This document shows, in pieces, positions 1 to 10,818 of a DNA stretch of 64,000 bases; within the stretch, counting starts at the first letter, position 1; every line of letters begins with the position of its first letter. Origin of the DNA: Malus domestica (lineage: Eukaryota > Streptophyta > Magnoliopsida > Rosales > Rosaceae); NCBI RefSeq assembly GCF_042453785.1, contig NC_091661.1:28697501-28761500 (forward strand). Direction: 5' to 3'. The notes beneath the pieces were generated by a model. The model did no database searches. It saw only the letters and a program-made list of their open reading frames with translations, and was not told the origin of the DNA. Both the position numbers and the translations under genes were made by a program.

Positions 1-189
1 GGCGAGCGCGGTTTCTGCTTTGATTTGCTTGATTTGAGCATCACAAGAGGCAGGTTACTTGAGTCAGATTATGTGATTCTGGGGCACCAGTTCAGCAGCA
101 TCGCGTCAGAAGGAGTGGAGTTCGTCTCTTTTATGCCAACTGTGAGGAGGTGCATAATCTCTTTTATGCCAATTGTGAGAGGAAGCTAA
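1..189 (+). pseudogene. TNL C-terminal (C-JID/post-LRR) fragment, 5' end outside window
   Basis: Frame 1 is open from the window edge to a TAA at 187-189 (62 codons). It includes the motif LESDYVILGHQF followed by VEFVSFMP, which fits the end of the post-LRR (C-JID) domain of TIR-NBS-LRR proteins. The DNA from about 75 onward matches the 3' end of the intact TNL at 59592 onward. The last part carries an imperfect tandem repeat around the string TCTCTTTTATGCCAA (about 126-230), which has displaced the normal ending CGVRLFY seen in the intact gene. It could be the 3' end of a live gene outside the window, but the altered ending makes a degenerate copy more likely. Confidence 0.6.
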
Positions 190-1210
190 TTGTAAGCCCG
201 TGTGGTCCCTTTTATCCCAAATTTGAGGTGGTGCGTTATTGAAGCATGATACAGCCGGATCAATTCCACTTTCAAGAACAACACTATCATCATGAGAATT
301 CTGAAGCCGAACTTCGTGCTTTTGGCAAATCAATGGTAAGAGTTGCACATTCTGAGAGGAACCGTGAAGGGTGTTGCTATAACGAGGGTGAACAAAATGG
401 AAGTGATACCTCTGACGCAGAGGATTTGTATTCTAAAAGATTGGTACTTCCTGATGGGGCAAAGGAAAACTGAAGAGAACAATCCCTCTGTGTTGGATTT
501 GATGGCTCAGTCCTGTTGGGTCTCAACACTTTCTACGCGGACCTAAAACCAAACTGTTGTGGCTCTTTAGTTGGCATATGCGGATCCCATGCTAGGTCTC
601 TTTAGTGCTCGTATTTAAAGCCTCGCATTGTGTCGAATTTGGATGAGACGGTGGGAAATGTGAATACAAGCAGCTGCACTAGTGTAAAGGAAAGAGAAGA
701 GCCGACACCCAATGGAAGAGAGAAGTAAAATGGGGAGCTGCTGCGTTTAAGGTTCTGTAAGAGTGAAACCAATTAGCGATTGTTGTAGTTGTAGAGAAAC
801 AAATATTTTGTTTGTAATTCGTTTTTTCCCTCTTCTATTTGTGAGTGTATCTGGGTGTATTTTGGGTTTGAGTTTGAGAGTACTCTTTGTAATCTCCTTT
901 TCCTTTTGTTTATTAGTGAAACTTCCTTGCTGTCCCCGAACTGGATGTAGGTTTACGCCGAACCAGTATAAATCTTTGTGTCATTTTAATTGTTTGTTTT
1001 GTCATATTTTTCCGTATTAGTTTATTGGTTTCAAGTTAGTGTTTCCCGCACAACACATTGAACCCCGAGCTTGTTGTATTTGGAAGTGCCAATTCAGATA
1101 ATGTGAGTCGTCCAATTTGACATTGACAGAGGTTGAGATGAGCTTGTTGTAATGTTAATTCAAAATTAGAACAAGAGAAATGGCTCGATGTGCTGAAATT
1201 GAAAAATTCA
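190..1210 (+). other. TNL 3' UTR and downstream flank, copy A
   Basis: No protein-coding gene is seen. The stretch is a paralogue of the 3' flank of the intact TNL: 250-600 aligns with 59690-59816 plus 61152-61370, and 760-1200 with 61490-61960, judged by long shared strings such as GATTGGTACTTCCTGATGGG. This copy lacks the hAT element that interrupts the other one, so it serves as the empty-site reference for that insertion. Confidence 0.75.
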
Positions 1211-1211
1211 A

Positions 1212-1349
1212 GGGGTGTGATATCCACACATCCTATTTTACTTCTCACACATTCTTTTAATTTTCGACTGTCGGATCGGATGAATTGAAGAAGATCAACG
1301 GACAGAAATTATCAAGGGGTGTGCGAGAAGTAAAATGAAGTGTGCTATC
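1212..1349. mobile_element. MITE, GGGGTGTG family, degraded copy
   Basis: About 140 bp beginning GGGGTGTGATATCCACACA and ending near AAGTGTGCT. It has the same internal sequence (GTCGGATCGGATGAATTGAA) as the two 148-bp copies at 32845 and 33261. The paralogous flanks at 6170 and 61940 lack it, so it inserted after the duplication. Its right end is eroded and I see no clean target duplication. Confidence 0.75.
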
Positions 1350-2835
1350 ATGAAAACAAGATTAATTAGAATAATTAAGTTTTTAATTGCTCAATTCTGT
1401 TCCATACGAACTTAGAATATCACTTTGTAGAGCTGTAATAACTTTGCAGCCACAAGACATAAATACCAAGTACCCTTAATTGCTCTTCCGGACGTTTCTG
1501 GTTCGTGTTGACATAAACAATAGATTTTTTAGTGTGCTTGACATACGGCTCAGTACACCAAATTTAATAATAATTGGTTGGAAACTTAAAAAAAAAAATT
1601 ATAATGAATTGTATCATTAATTCTTGGTGTACCAAATAATTTGCCGGCCGCACGAAAAAACTTCTCGACATGAATACAACCCAAAGGCGTCACTATTAGC
1701 TACTACTAAGAATACAAAGTTTACATGAAAGAAAAAGGTTAAACTATCATTTCACGTTCAACTTAAATAATTACACACGAGTTATCTAGTTACACAATTG
1801 TGTAAGCGTGCTAAAATGTACGTCACTTTCAAATTAGGTGGGTTGGATGGGAACACAAACTCTTATTAACCACGATAAATGGGTCAGCACGATTATGCCC
1901 AACCCAAACAAACTTATTTTTTGTCCTTTTCAAGTCGGATTATCGAATCTGTCTAAAATTGTTACCTCTACTCTTTCTTGGCACACCCAAATTCAAACAA
2001 AAACAATGAAAGGTACATCCGAACAAAAATACAATAAAAGGTACATCATACAACTCTCATATTTTTAATAGAAAACGCGCATTATCCTCGTCATACATAT
2101 GAAAGATTTCAGAGTAGTACCATTAATAATGTGACAGTAGTTTAGAAGCCAAACGATGCTATTAGACATGACACATATGTGAGAAGCTGACACTTACCTC
2201 GAGGATATTTCCAATCACTCTAACTCATTTTTCATATGAATAGCGAGATCGGAATATATTTCCGATTTACAAAGAAGTTATTGGGTTGGGTATGCAGATG
2301 AAGATTCAACATAGTTGAACGATATCGCGTAGTGTAGAATATCATTTTTTTGTTTGTTTGGTTACACTAGGTGTATTTGCCTTTTTATTTCAATAAAATT
2401 TCACCTCGCACAATCGAGGGTTCTTTAACAAAAAGGAAAAGTATAGATGGTATAGAATATCATTTATACTAAAAAAAACATATTCATACAAATTATACTC
2501 ATGAGATTTGCAGTTGGCGCTTTACTACAGTGACGAAAAATAATAATGCATATACACTTTGATGCCAATTCGATCCTTATGGATTTGTTGTGAATTCAAT
2601 CCTTACAGATTTTCCTCTTCTTTAATAACTAATTACCTAAACCACCAACGTTGCTCTACCGTAAAAATTAATAATAAATAAAAGGAAAGGGTCATTTAAG
2701 ATTTGCTGAGTTTCAAAACCAGATTAGTGTACTTTACGTAATGATCTAATTTGCATTGGCTCATTGACTTCGTGTCGGTCAGACCATTTTCCGGTGATCC
2801 AATTGTAGTTCAGTTGAGTTAGCAGCTCAATCATA
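1350..2835. other. Duplicated intergenic DNA, no gene seen
   Basis: 1350-2085 is a paralogue of 6210-6965 and 61990-62770 (shared strings such as GGTGGGTTGGATGG and CTTTCATATTTTTAATAGAA). 2086-2760 is AT-rich and I recognise nothing in it. 2760-2835 resembles the sequence just upstream of the TIR gene at 8500 (CTCATTGACTTCGTGT, then ATTTTCCGGT), so it is probably the remnant of a TNL promoter. Confidence 0.6.
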
Positions 2836-3132
2836 AGCGAATCGTCGAGGCTTTCGATCGTGGTTTTCTCCCAGAACTACGCTTATTCGACGGGGTGCTT
2901 GAAAGAACTGGTCAAAATCCTGGCGTGCATGGACGCAAAGAAGCAGACAGTGGTGCCGATTTTCTACCAAGTTGATCCATCTGAAGTTCGTAAGCTCAAG
3001 ATAAGTTTTGCAGAAGCTTTTTCCTCAAAACGAACGCGAATCGAATGCCGAAATGAAAGAGGTGGAGAGCTGGAGGTCCGCGCTAACCAGAGCCGCCAAT
3101 TTATCCGCTGGGATTCGCGAAAATACGAGTAA
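2836..3132 (+). pseudogene. TIR-domain exon fragment (TNL pseudogene)
   Basis: Encodes the C-terminal half of a TIR domain: VVFSQNYAYSTGCLKEL, then VVPIFYQVDPSEVRKLK, then WDSRKYE, nearly identical to residues 70-160 of the intact TNL at 54634. The glutamate of the CLKEL motif is kept. An extra base in the stretch after GCAGAAGCTTTT (about 3020) shifts the frame, and a later deletion near 3105 restores it for WDSRKYE. The first half of the TIR domain and the start codon are missing. Downstream there is no NB-ARC exon; just after the splice-donor position the sequence switches to DNA that elsewhere lies upstream of a TNL. Non-functional. Confidence 0.88.
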
Positions 3133-3850
3133 TTTGGATCAATACCGCCATGAGCAGCTTATGCTGCTGAATTCAAATCACGATGGCTTCACCCATACAA
3201 ACTAAACTCATGAAATGGGATTTTCTTTTGACGGAAAAAAAAAAATAATAATAATAATGTTTGCGGGCCGTGGGCCTATTTGGACTCATTCTGATGGGCC
3301 TTTTAAAAATTTAAAACCGGGCTAGTCCAATTCGTATTTGAATTTTCCAATACGTTGAAGAATTATTTTAGGATAGTGTTATCCAGATACTTATCTTTTT
3401 CTTTCACACATTTTTTTATTTATTTTTGGCAGTCGAATCAAATAATTTGAAGAAGATCAAATGAAAAAATTAATAAGAATATGTGAGAGGGAAAAAAATA
3501 TGTGTGAATAGATCTACCCTTATTTTATTACTAGCCTTTTTCTTTTGCATTTGGTTTTTTTTTTTGGATACTTTATTGTTTTTTTTTTAAATTGGCTTAA
3601 TTTTATATTTAGAATAAATTCAACATAAAAAGTCATTAACTTCTCAGTAAGAAGCGGTTATTTCTTTTCAATTTTTTAATTACTACACTTTTATTTAAAA
3701 TTTACTAGAATATAGCCATGCACAAAGGGTGTGTGAATATTTTTTTTGTTTTTAAAATTAAAGGAGAGCATAAGAGAGCAAAAGAGTGAGAGAGAATGTG
3801 AGAGTGGGAAGGGAGGATTATTATTATTTTTTTTAAATTAAAGGCGCCGG
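3133..3850. repeat. Segmental duplicate of the upstream region of the intact TNL
   Basis: Matches 52090-52780 over about 700 bp, including GGGCCTATTTGGACTCATTC and TAGTCCAATTCGTATTTGAA. It contains an AT-rich palindromic element at about 3372-3519 that is also present at 52321-52466. No coding sequence is seen. Confidence 0.8.
3372..3519. mobile_element. Divergent MITE related to the GGGGTGTG family
   Basis: The ends are inverted (left AGTGTTATCCAG, right TGTGTGAATAGATCTACCCTT) and the interior contains GCAGTCGAATCAAATAATTTG, similar in design to the 148-bp MITE family. The copy at 52321 sits at the equivalent place in the duplicated block, so insertion predates that duplication. Confidence 0.55.
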
Positions 3851-4832
3851 CATCCCACGTGTCGCGAGTACACCAGTAATCGTCTTCCTCGCGAAGGTCA
3901 TAATTTTGCTTATTTTCATCCTAACTTCCAAGGCTAATTTCTAACTCAATACTTAAACCAAATTCAATGATTCAAAAGCCAACTAGAAACTAGGAATGTG
4001 GGGAAAAGGTTTATACTACTTCGGGGTCCAATCGTGGCCTGAGTTGAACGGGGAAACGACCTAAAAGTGGCCCGATGGTCACGGCCAAACTTTCCAGAAT
4101 TTTGGAAATTTCTTCCCAACTTTCATAGCTAGTTTCTAATTCAATTCTTAACCAAACTTGATGATTGAAAATCCATAATGAAGTTAGAAATCTAGAGAAG
4201 AGAGTCATACCCTTAGGAGGCCCAGCGAAGATCATAATTGGCCGGCAAATTGGTCTGAAAATGGTCAAATGGCCACGAGTCTTGTTTTCTAGAAATCTGG
4301 GAAATTTTTCCTAGGTTGCTTCCAAATTACGGTGGTGCTATGGCGAAGCTCACCAAAGAGAGTTGGAGATGAGAAAGTTATGGTGGTGCTATGGCGAAGC
4401 TCGCCAAAGAAGGCAGTAGGTGGTGACGTTTTTTGTTGAACTGGCAGAGAGAGAGAGTTGACAGAGATGAGAGAGAAGACACGAGAAAGTTCTCGAGGGA
4501 GAGATCACAAAGGGGAAAAGAAAAGGGCACCAGAAATAAGGTGCCACGTGTCAGTCATGTGGTGTCCAAAGTGGAGAAATATCTCCATTTGTGAACTTAC
4601 CAAAATACCCTTACATTTGAATTCCACAATATCCCCGTTGTTGCTCCAAATTCAAATCCGCTTATACCCACGCGTTCGTATCGTCGAGTACTACCCAATT
4701 ACGCTAAAAAAAAATCATACGTTTCTCTAGACGATGATTAACTGAAATCAAAGTCCTGGCCTCTAGGGGCATTTTCTTCGATTCCCTCGATTAAAATAAA
4801 TAAAAACATAATTTCAAGGATGGGTTGTCACA
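3851..4832 (-). mobile_element. Probable gypsy-type LTR fragment (minus strand)
   Basis: The right edge reads GGATGGGTTGTCACA; on the minus strand this is TGTGACAACCCATCC, a common start of plant Ty3/Gypsy LTRs. The body lacks coding potential and contains GA-rich and CACGTGTC-bearing stretches like the other gypsy LTRs in this window. A directly repeated string GGTGGTGCTATGGCGAAGCTC lies near 4335 and 4383. The left boundary is not determined and no target duplication was found. LRR homology begins immediately after the right edge, so the element probably interrupted or truncated the LRR array. Confidence 0.45.
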
Positions 4833-4837
4833 CCTAT

Positions 4838-5852
4838 CTTTCTGGTTGCTCAATGCTTGAGAAGTTTCCAAATTGTTCAGAAGTTATGGAGAAGGTATCA
4901 GGGCTTTATTTAGATAGGAATGCAATTAAAGAATTGCCTTCGTCAATTAATATACTCATAGGCCTTACTGTTTTGGATCTAAGAGGCTGTCGAGAACTCA
5001 AGATCCTGTCGAGCAGCATTCATATGAGATCTTTTCAAACCCTTAATATTTTTGGTTGCTCAATGCTTGAGAAGTTTCCAGATATTTCAGATGTTATAGA
5101 GAAGCTATCAGAGCTTCATTTATATAAGATTGCAATTAAAGAACTGCCTTCGTCAATTAATAAACTCACATGCCTTACTATATTGGACCTAAGAGGCTGT
5201 TGAGAACTCAAGAGCCTACCGAGTAACATTCATATGGGATTTCTTCAAACCCTTAATCTTTCTGGTTGCTCAAACCTTGAGAAGTTTCCTGATATTTTAG
5301 ATGTTACAGAGAAGCTATCAAATCTTTATTTAGTTGGGACTGCAATTAAAGAACTGCCTTCGTCAATTAATATACTCACGGGCGTTACTGTTTTGGATCT
5401 AAGAGGCCGTCGAGAACTCAAGAGCCTACTGAGCAGTATTTATATGATCTCTTCAAACCCTTAATCTTTCTGGTTGCTCAATGCTTGAGAAGTTTCCAAA
5501 TATTTCAAATGTTATGGAGAAGCTATCAGAGCTTGATTCAGATGAGACTGCAATTAAAGAACTGCATTTGTCAATTAATAAACTCACAGGCCTTACTATT
5601 TTGGACCTAAGAGGCTGTTGAGAACTCAAGAGCCTGCCGAGCAACATTCATATGGGATATCTTCAAACGCTTAATCTTTCTGGTTGCTCAAACCTTGAGA
5701 AGTTTCCAGATATTTCAGATCTTATGGAGAAGCTATCAGAGCTTTATTTAGTTGGGCCTGCAATTGAAGAACTACCTTCGTCAATTAGAAATCTTTAGGG
5801 GCTTGTTACGTTGAACTAAGCGATTGCAAAAGCCTCAAGATACATAATCTCA
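4838..5852 (+). pseudogene. TNL LRR-array pseudogene, five 210-bp units
   Basis: Five tandem copies of the 70-codon, three-LRR unit seen in the intact TNL: the landmark GCAATTAAAGAA recurs at about 4922, 5132, 5342, 5550 and 5760. Typical motifs are LSGCSMLEKFP, IKELPSSIN and LTILDLRGC. Lesions: TGA at 5201 and again at 5619 (both CGA to TGA at the same unit position), a 2-base deletion near 5448 that shifts the frame, and further stops after 5795. The final unit decays into a CDCKSLK-like LRR and then joins sequence that corresponds to the distal TNL 3' flank. TIR and NB-ARC exons are absent. Units 2-3 and 4-5 form a higher-order pair. Confidence 0.92.
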
Positions 5853-7860
5853 TTTTGTTTATTAGTGGAACTTCCTCGATGTCCTCGAACTGGATGTAGG
5901 CTTACACCGAACCAGTATAAATCTTTTGTGTCAGTTTGAATTGTTTGTTTTGTCATATTTTTTCCGTTTTAGTTTATTGGTTTCAAATTAGCGCTTCCGC
6001 ACAACACTCTGAACCCCAGTGAAGGTGGAGAGGAGCTTGTTGTATTTGGAAGTTCCAATTTAGATAATTTGAGTCATCCAATCTAACATTGACAAAGGTG
6101 GAGAGGAGCTTGTTGTAATGTTAATTCAACATTAGAACAAGAGAAATAGCTCGATGTGCTGAAATTGAAGAATTCAGTTGCAAGCAACACATTTATGTTG
6201 CCCATCAGAACAAGATTAAGTAGAATAGTTAAGTTTTTAGTTGCCCAATCCATATGAATTTAGAATATGGAGGACGTGTTTCTGCATTGTTTTCAAATGT
6301 CCTAAGCACTTTGTAGAGCTGTAGTAACTTTGCAGCCACAAGACACCAATACCAAGTACCCTTAATCACTCTTCCAGATGTCTCAGATACTCTTCGTGTT
6401 GACATAAACGAGATATTTTTCAGTATGCTTGGCATACGGCTTGGTACACCGAGTTTAAAAATATAATTGGTTAGAAGCTTGAAAAAAAAAATTATAACGA
6501 ATTGTATCATTAATTCTTGGTATACTTGAGTAGTGTGCCGGCCACACGAAAAAACTTCTTGACATGAACACAACCCTTAGTTACTCATAAGAATACAAAG
6601 TTTACATGAAAGAAAAAAAATCAAACTTATCATTTCACATTGAACTTAAATGACTTGCACACGAGTTACCTAATTACGCGATTGTGTAAGCATGCTAAAT
6701 AGTACATCACTTTCGCATTAGGTGGGTTGGATGGAAACACAAACTTTAATTAACCATGTTAAATGGGTCAACACGATTATGCCCAACTAAAACAAAAATT
6801 TATTTTTTGTCCTTTTCAAGTCGGATCATCGAATCTATGGAAAATTGCTACCTCTACTCTTTCTTAGCACTTTCTACCCAAATTCAAATATAAACAATGA
6901 AAGCTACATCCGAACAAAAATACAATAACAGGTACATCATCCAATAACTTTCATATTTTTAATAGAAAATATGACGAATTGTAATCATAATTTTTGGTGT
7001 ACCGAGTAGTGTGCCGGCCACACAAAAAAACTTCTTGACATGAACACAATCAAAAGGCGTTGACTTAAATGACTTGCACATGAGTTCTCTAGTTACGCAA
7101 TTGTGTAAGCATGCTGAAGGGTACGTCACTTTCGAATTAGGTGGGTCGGATGGAAACACAAACTCTTATTAACCATGTTAAATGGGTCAACACGATTACG
7201 CCCAACTCAAACAAATTTATTTTTTGTCTTTTTCAAGTTGGATTATCGAATCTGTCTAAAATTGTTACCTCCACTCTTTCTTGGCACTTTCTACCTAAAT
7301 TCGAGCAAAAACAATGAAGGATACATCCGAACAAAAATACAATAAAAGGTATATCATCCAACAACTTTCATATTTTTAATAGGAAAAACGCTCATGTAAG
7401 TGGCATTTTACTACAATAGTATAGTTGAGTGTTATCCTTGTACCACGGTGTGAGTTCAAACATTGTTGGCTTCCTAGGTCCATCTCCAATGAAGAGGGCT
7501 AGATGTCCAAAAGCTAAAAAATAGTCTGCTTTGTTCAAAAATCAATCTCAAACTAATGGTTGGACTATAATCTGTGGAGCTCATCAAACCATTTTTCTGG
7601 CCGAAGGAGTTGAGTTAAATTAATTGATTCAAATTCAACTGAAAACTTAAAACTAATAAATTATTAAACTAACTATGTTTAGCCTCTTTCAATTAGAAAT
7701 GGTATATGAATATGACCTGATATTTTTTATTTAAAAATAATATTTTATACAGCTATAAATCTAAATGGGGCTATGATTAGCGCGAAAAGAAAAAAAAAGC
7801 ACACACATTATTCTCGTCATCGACTCATTGACTTTGTTAGGCTACATTTTTATCCTGCAA
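5853..7860. other. TNL 3' flank, copy B, with internal tandem duplication
   Basis: No gene is seen. The stretch begins at a junction with the LRR pseudogene and matches the 3' flank of the intact TNL from 61631. A 420-480-bp block (about 6490-6967) is repeated directly at 6968-7390, with shared strings GTGTGCCGGCCACAC and CTTTCATATTTTTAATAG. 7391-7790 is AT-rich, with nothing recognised. It supplies a natural empty site (TTTAGAATATGGAGG, about 6249) for the MITE at 33261. Confidence 0.7.
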
Positions 7861-7883
7861 TGGGTTTTTTTTTTTTTTTTGGA

Positions 7884-8055
7884 GGGTTGGTGTGGAAGGA
7901 TGGAGTGCACTGGGTGAGAAGCCCTATTGTTGTAGTGTCGATGCCACCACTATAAATCCTGCACTGGATTTATTTTTTAATTAAAAAAAAAATTTTTAGT
8001 CGTCAAATAATTACGATGTGTATTTTTATTGAGTAAACAGGTTTTGTAGCTAATA
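7884..8055 (+). pseudogene. Subtilase 3'-terminal fragment and 3' UTR
   Basis: Encodes GLVWKDGVHWVRSPIVVV and a stop at 7953-7955: the end of a plant subtilisin-like serine protease, where the fibronectin III-like domain ends in VRSPIVV. The following non-coding sequence matches 42190-42280, the 3' UTR of another subtilase remnant. Everything upstream is missing; a poly-T run (7865-7882) precedes the fragment. It shows that a subtilase gene originally followed this TNL copy. Confidence 0.8.
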
Positions 8056-8499
8056 GCATATGTATCAAAGATTTCATAGTAGGATCGTTACCATCGAAAC
8101 ATAAACTCTTATTAACTATGTTAAATGGCTTATGCCCAAATTAAACAAATTTATTTTTTGTCCTTTTAAAGTCGCATTGTCCTGTCTAAAATTGTGGACC
8201 CTACTCTTTCTTGCACTTTCTTTCTACCTCAATCGAAGAAATACAATGGAAAGTATCATCGAACAACTTTCATATTTTTAATAGAAAAACGCGCATTATC
8301 ATCGTCACTGTCTCATTAACTTTCTTTGGCTACATTTTTTTCCTCCGCCTGAGAGAAAGCATGTTTTGATCGAGGCCACTCATCTCCCTATCGATCGGAC
8401 CATATTTTCCGGTCAACAATTGTTTCAGTTCGGGGTACAGTTTTCCAGTAATCGTTGAACTCCTAGCTCCAACAATCGAGTATTGCAGTTCTTACATAA
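8056..8499. other. Upstream region of TIR-TIR gene 1
   Basis: 8095-8300 is a further copy of the flank module also seen at 1838, 6710, 7130 and 62510. 8300-8499 contains GGACCATATTTTCCGGT, shared with the upstream sequence of the TIR fragment at 2836, so this is probably the promoter and 5' UTR of the TIR-TIR gene. No convincing TATA box was identified. Confidence 0.5.
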
Positions 8500-10245
8500 A
8501 TGGCTGTTTCTTCTTCTTCTTCAGTATCTGACGTCCGTCGTTGGAAATATGATGTCTTCGTCAGTTTCGGACACCAAGACACCGGCAGGGATTTTGTCAG
8601 CCATCTGATCAGAGCTTTCAATCAGAAATCAATCAGTACACCCGTGGATGCTGAAGGTATTTGCAGAGACGACTGCCCTTCGGAGGAGCTCCCAGACGCC
8701 GTCCAACATTCGAGGCTTTTTATTGTAGTTTTTTCTAAAGGATACGCTGATTCCAGATGTCGCCTCGAAGAACTGGTCCAAATGCTGAACTGCGTGGATA
8801 AAAATAACCAGAAGTTGTTGCCCGTTTTCTATAGAGTAGATCCGTCTGATGTTCGTAGAGCCACCGGAGCTTTTGCGGAAGCTTTTCAGAAATACGAGTG
8901 CAATCGCGTCGACGAGGAAGAGGTGCCGAGATGGAGATCCGCTCTAACTAGTGCCAGCAATTATTTTGGCTGGTATCTCCCATATTATAGGTAATTTTAA
9001 TTAAAATTTTCACATCCTATTATATGTATATGTTAAATTTAATGATTCAAACCATTTATATACCATTCAGGCCTACACAATGATCATTTTTATAAAAAAT
9101 CAACCTCTAAAAAAAAAAGATTAATGGGGTTGAAGGTACGGGGAGAACTTCATAGTGGTCACTTTATAATTTGCTGGAAGAACATGAATGGGGTCTAATT
9201 AATCTAATTTGTAGCAAAAACGATTATTAATGTGTAAACCACGAGCTGGTGAGGAGCCTGACTTGTGGCCAACGGGAGGCTGAAATGCCTCTGTGAGTCT
9301 TCCGGCCAACGGAAGATGTGGATAACCGTGGCTTGCCACCTGTTGTCCCCCCATTTTAAAAAGAAAAAATAAAAATAAAAAGGATCATGAATGATGTAAT
9401 ATTACAACATATAGCCAGTGAAGTTACCTAAGAGATCCCTCAATAGAGAGAGACCGTATATACTACTTGAGGAAATAATGCAGTACTGTTTTTCAAATTT
9501 CACATCCACAGGAATGAAGCCGACGTGATCGAGGAAATCGTACAAAGTGTTTTTGATAAATTGATCTGCTTCTCATCGTATGGCAGTCGTCGGAAATATG
9601 ATGTATTTCTCAACTTTAGAGGTACAGACACTCGCAAGAGTTTTGTCGTCCATCTCTACAAAGCTCTGTATCTAAAAGTAATCAACACCTTCATGGATGG
9701 TGAAGAGTTAGAAAAGGCAACAGCATTTCGGATCTCCTGAATTCTATCAAAGAGTCGCGAGTTTCGATTGTTGTATTTTCTGAAGACTACGCTTCTTCCA
9801 AATGGTGCTTAAAAGAACTCGTTCAGATCCTCGAATGCAAGGATAAACAAAATCAGATAGTGGTGCCCGTTTTCTACCGAGTTGATCGATCTAAAGTTTG
9901 TAAACCGGAAGCTTTTACTAAACACGATAGCGATCCTAGGGTGGAGAAGGAAGAGTTGCAGATCTGGATGTCCGCTCTAACTAAAGCCACCAAGTTACCT
10001 CCACATCGCTGGGATCAACAAAATTACGAGTAATTTTTGCTTAATTAGGTTCTTAATTTTTTTTAATTTCCTATTAAGGGGTTGAGCCCTTCACAACATT
10101 TAGTTTAATTTGATTTGGTGTCAGTATATATATATATATACACACACACATTCTCGTACCAATACTGTTTTTCATATTCCGCAGGGACGATGCCAAGCTT
10201 ATTGAGGACATTGTACAACATATTGGAGCCTGCCTGCACAAATGA
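8500..10245 (+). pseudogene. TIR-TIR gene 1, broken by one frameshift
   Basis: Three exons are inferred: 8500-8990, 9512-10029 and 10185-10245, with GT-AG introns and phase 2 at both junctions. Exon 1 encodes a full TIR domain (WKYDVFVSF, then FIVVFSKGY, VFYRVDPSDVRR, WRSAL). The putative catalytic glutamate is present in RLEEL (E91), but the usual FRGEDTR box is degenerate (FGHQDTG). Exon 2 starts with the normal TIR-to-NB-ARC linker (NEADVIEEIVQSVFDKL) and then begins a second TIR (RKYDVFLNFRGTDTRKSF). A missing A near 9715 shifts the frame and gives TGA at 9738; the alternative frame then encodes the rest (VSIVVFSEDYASSKWCLKEL, VVPVFYRVD). Exon 3 repeats the linker (DDAKLIEDIVQHIGACLHK) and stops. 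No P-loop or LRR follows. The gene could still express a one-and-a-half-TIR protein. Paralogue of 16869-18143. Confidence 0.85.
8991..9511 (+). other. Intron 1 of TIR-TIR gene 1
   Basis: GTAATT donor after an AG and a CCACAG acceptor. Reading through the donor gives an in-frame TAA at once, so an unspliced transcript would encode a TIR-only protein of 164 residues. The stretch 9230-9350 is less AT-rich (contains CGAGCTGGTGAGGAGCCTGA) and looks like a foreign short insertion that I cannot classify. Confidence 0.6.
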
Positions 10246-10818
10246 ATCGGCTTCACCGTTTAACATATTTCAAATGGGACATGTATCACCAAGTGCGTGT
10301 GTATTTTTGTTTTGGCGGATGATTTCACAGTTTGTAATTGCCTCTGTAGGGTTTATACTGTTACACAGAACAGTCTCTTTTGATCATTCAAAGGTTATTT
10401 CTCTAATAAACTTGTCAGCAGATCATACATATTATTATGTGTCATAAATGTGACATATCATAGATCTTTACTAAATGTAACATTAGAATTTATATATTAT
10501 TATGTGTCATAAAGTTTTGATTTAGTAAACTTGTAAGTGGATCATACTTTTGGACATTAGCTAATAAATCAATAGTTTGTCGTAATTTTTTTAATCAATG
10601 TACAATTCTGAATCAACTCATACGATGTAGCCCATTGAAGATTTCCCAAACTAATACAATTGTTTGACATGGTACCGAAGTCATTTGATTTGAAACGTGT
10701 AGACTTTGCATTTAGTACTTACATGATTTTGAAACATTAATGTTTTGTCCTTTTTTTAATGAAAATTAGAATAGTTATTGTTTAGGGTAGAAAATTTGGT
10801 ATATGTGGAGAGGGTGTG
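10246..10818. other. 3' region of TIR-TIR gene 1, no gene seen
   Basis: 10246-10280 (ACCGTTTAACATATTTCAAATGG) is homologous to the 3' end of the paralogue at 18130-18160, so both genes share this exon and UTR. The rest is AT-rich. A short duplicated string, TATTATTATGTGTCATAAA, occurs near 10431 and 10496. Confidence 0.6.

Noticed and set aside
763..1020. 85-codon hydrophobic frame as a small membrane protein
   Set aside because: It lies in the TNL 3' flank; the paralogous copies at 5853 and 61500 do not keep the frame open.
9230..9350. Possible SINE in intron 1 of TIR-TIR gene 1
   Set aside because: More GC-rich than its surroundings, but no clear A/B box pair, poly-A tail or target duplication could be shown.
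10115..10447. 110-codon + frame over the third exon of TIR-TIR gene 1
   Set aside because: It reads a dinucleotide repeat and the exon in the wrong frame relative to the conserved linker motif DDAKLIEDIV.
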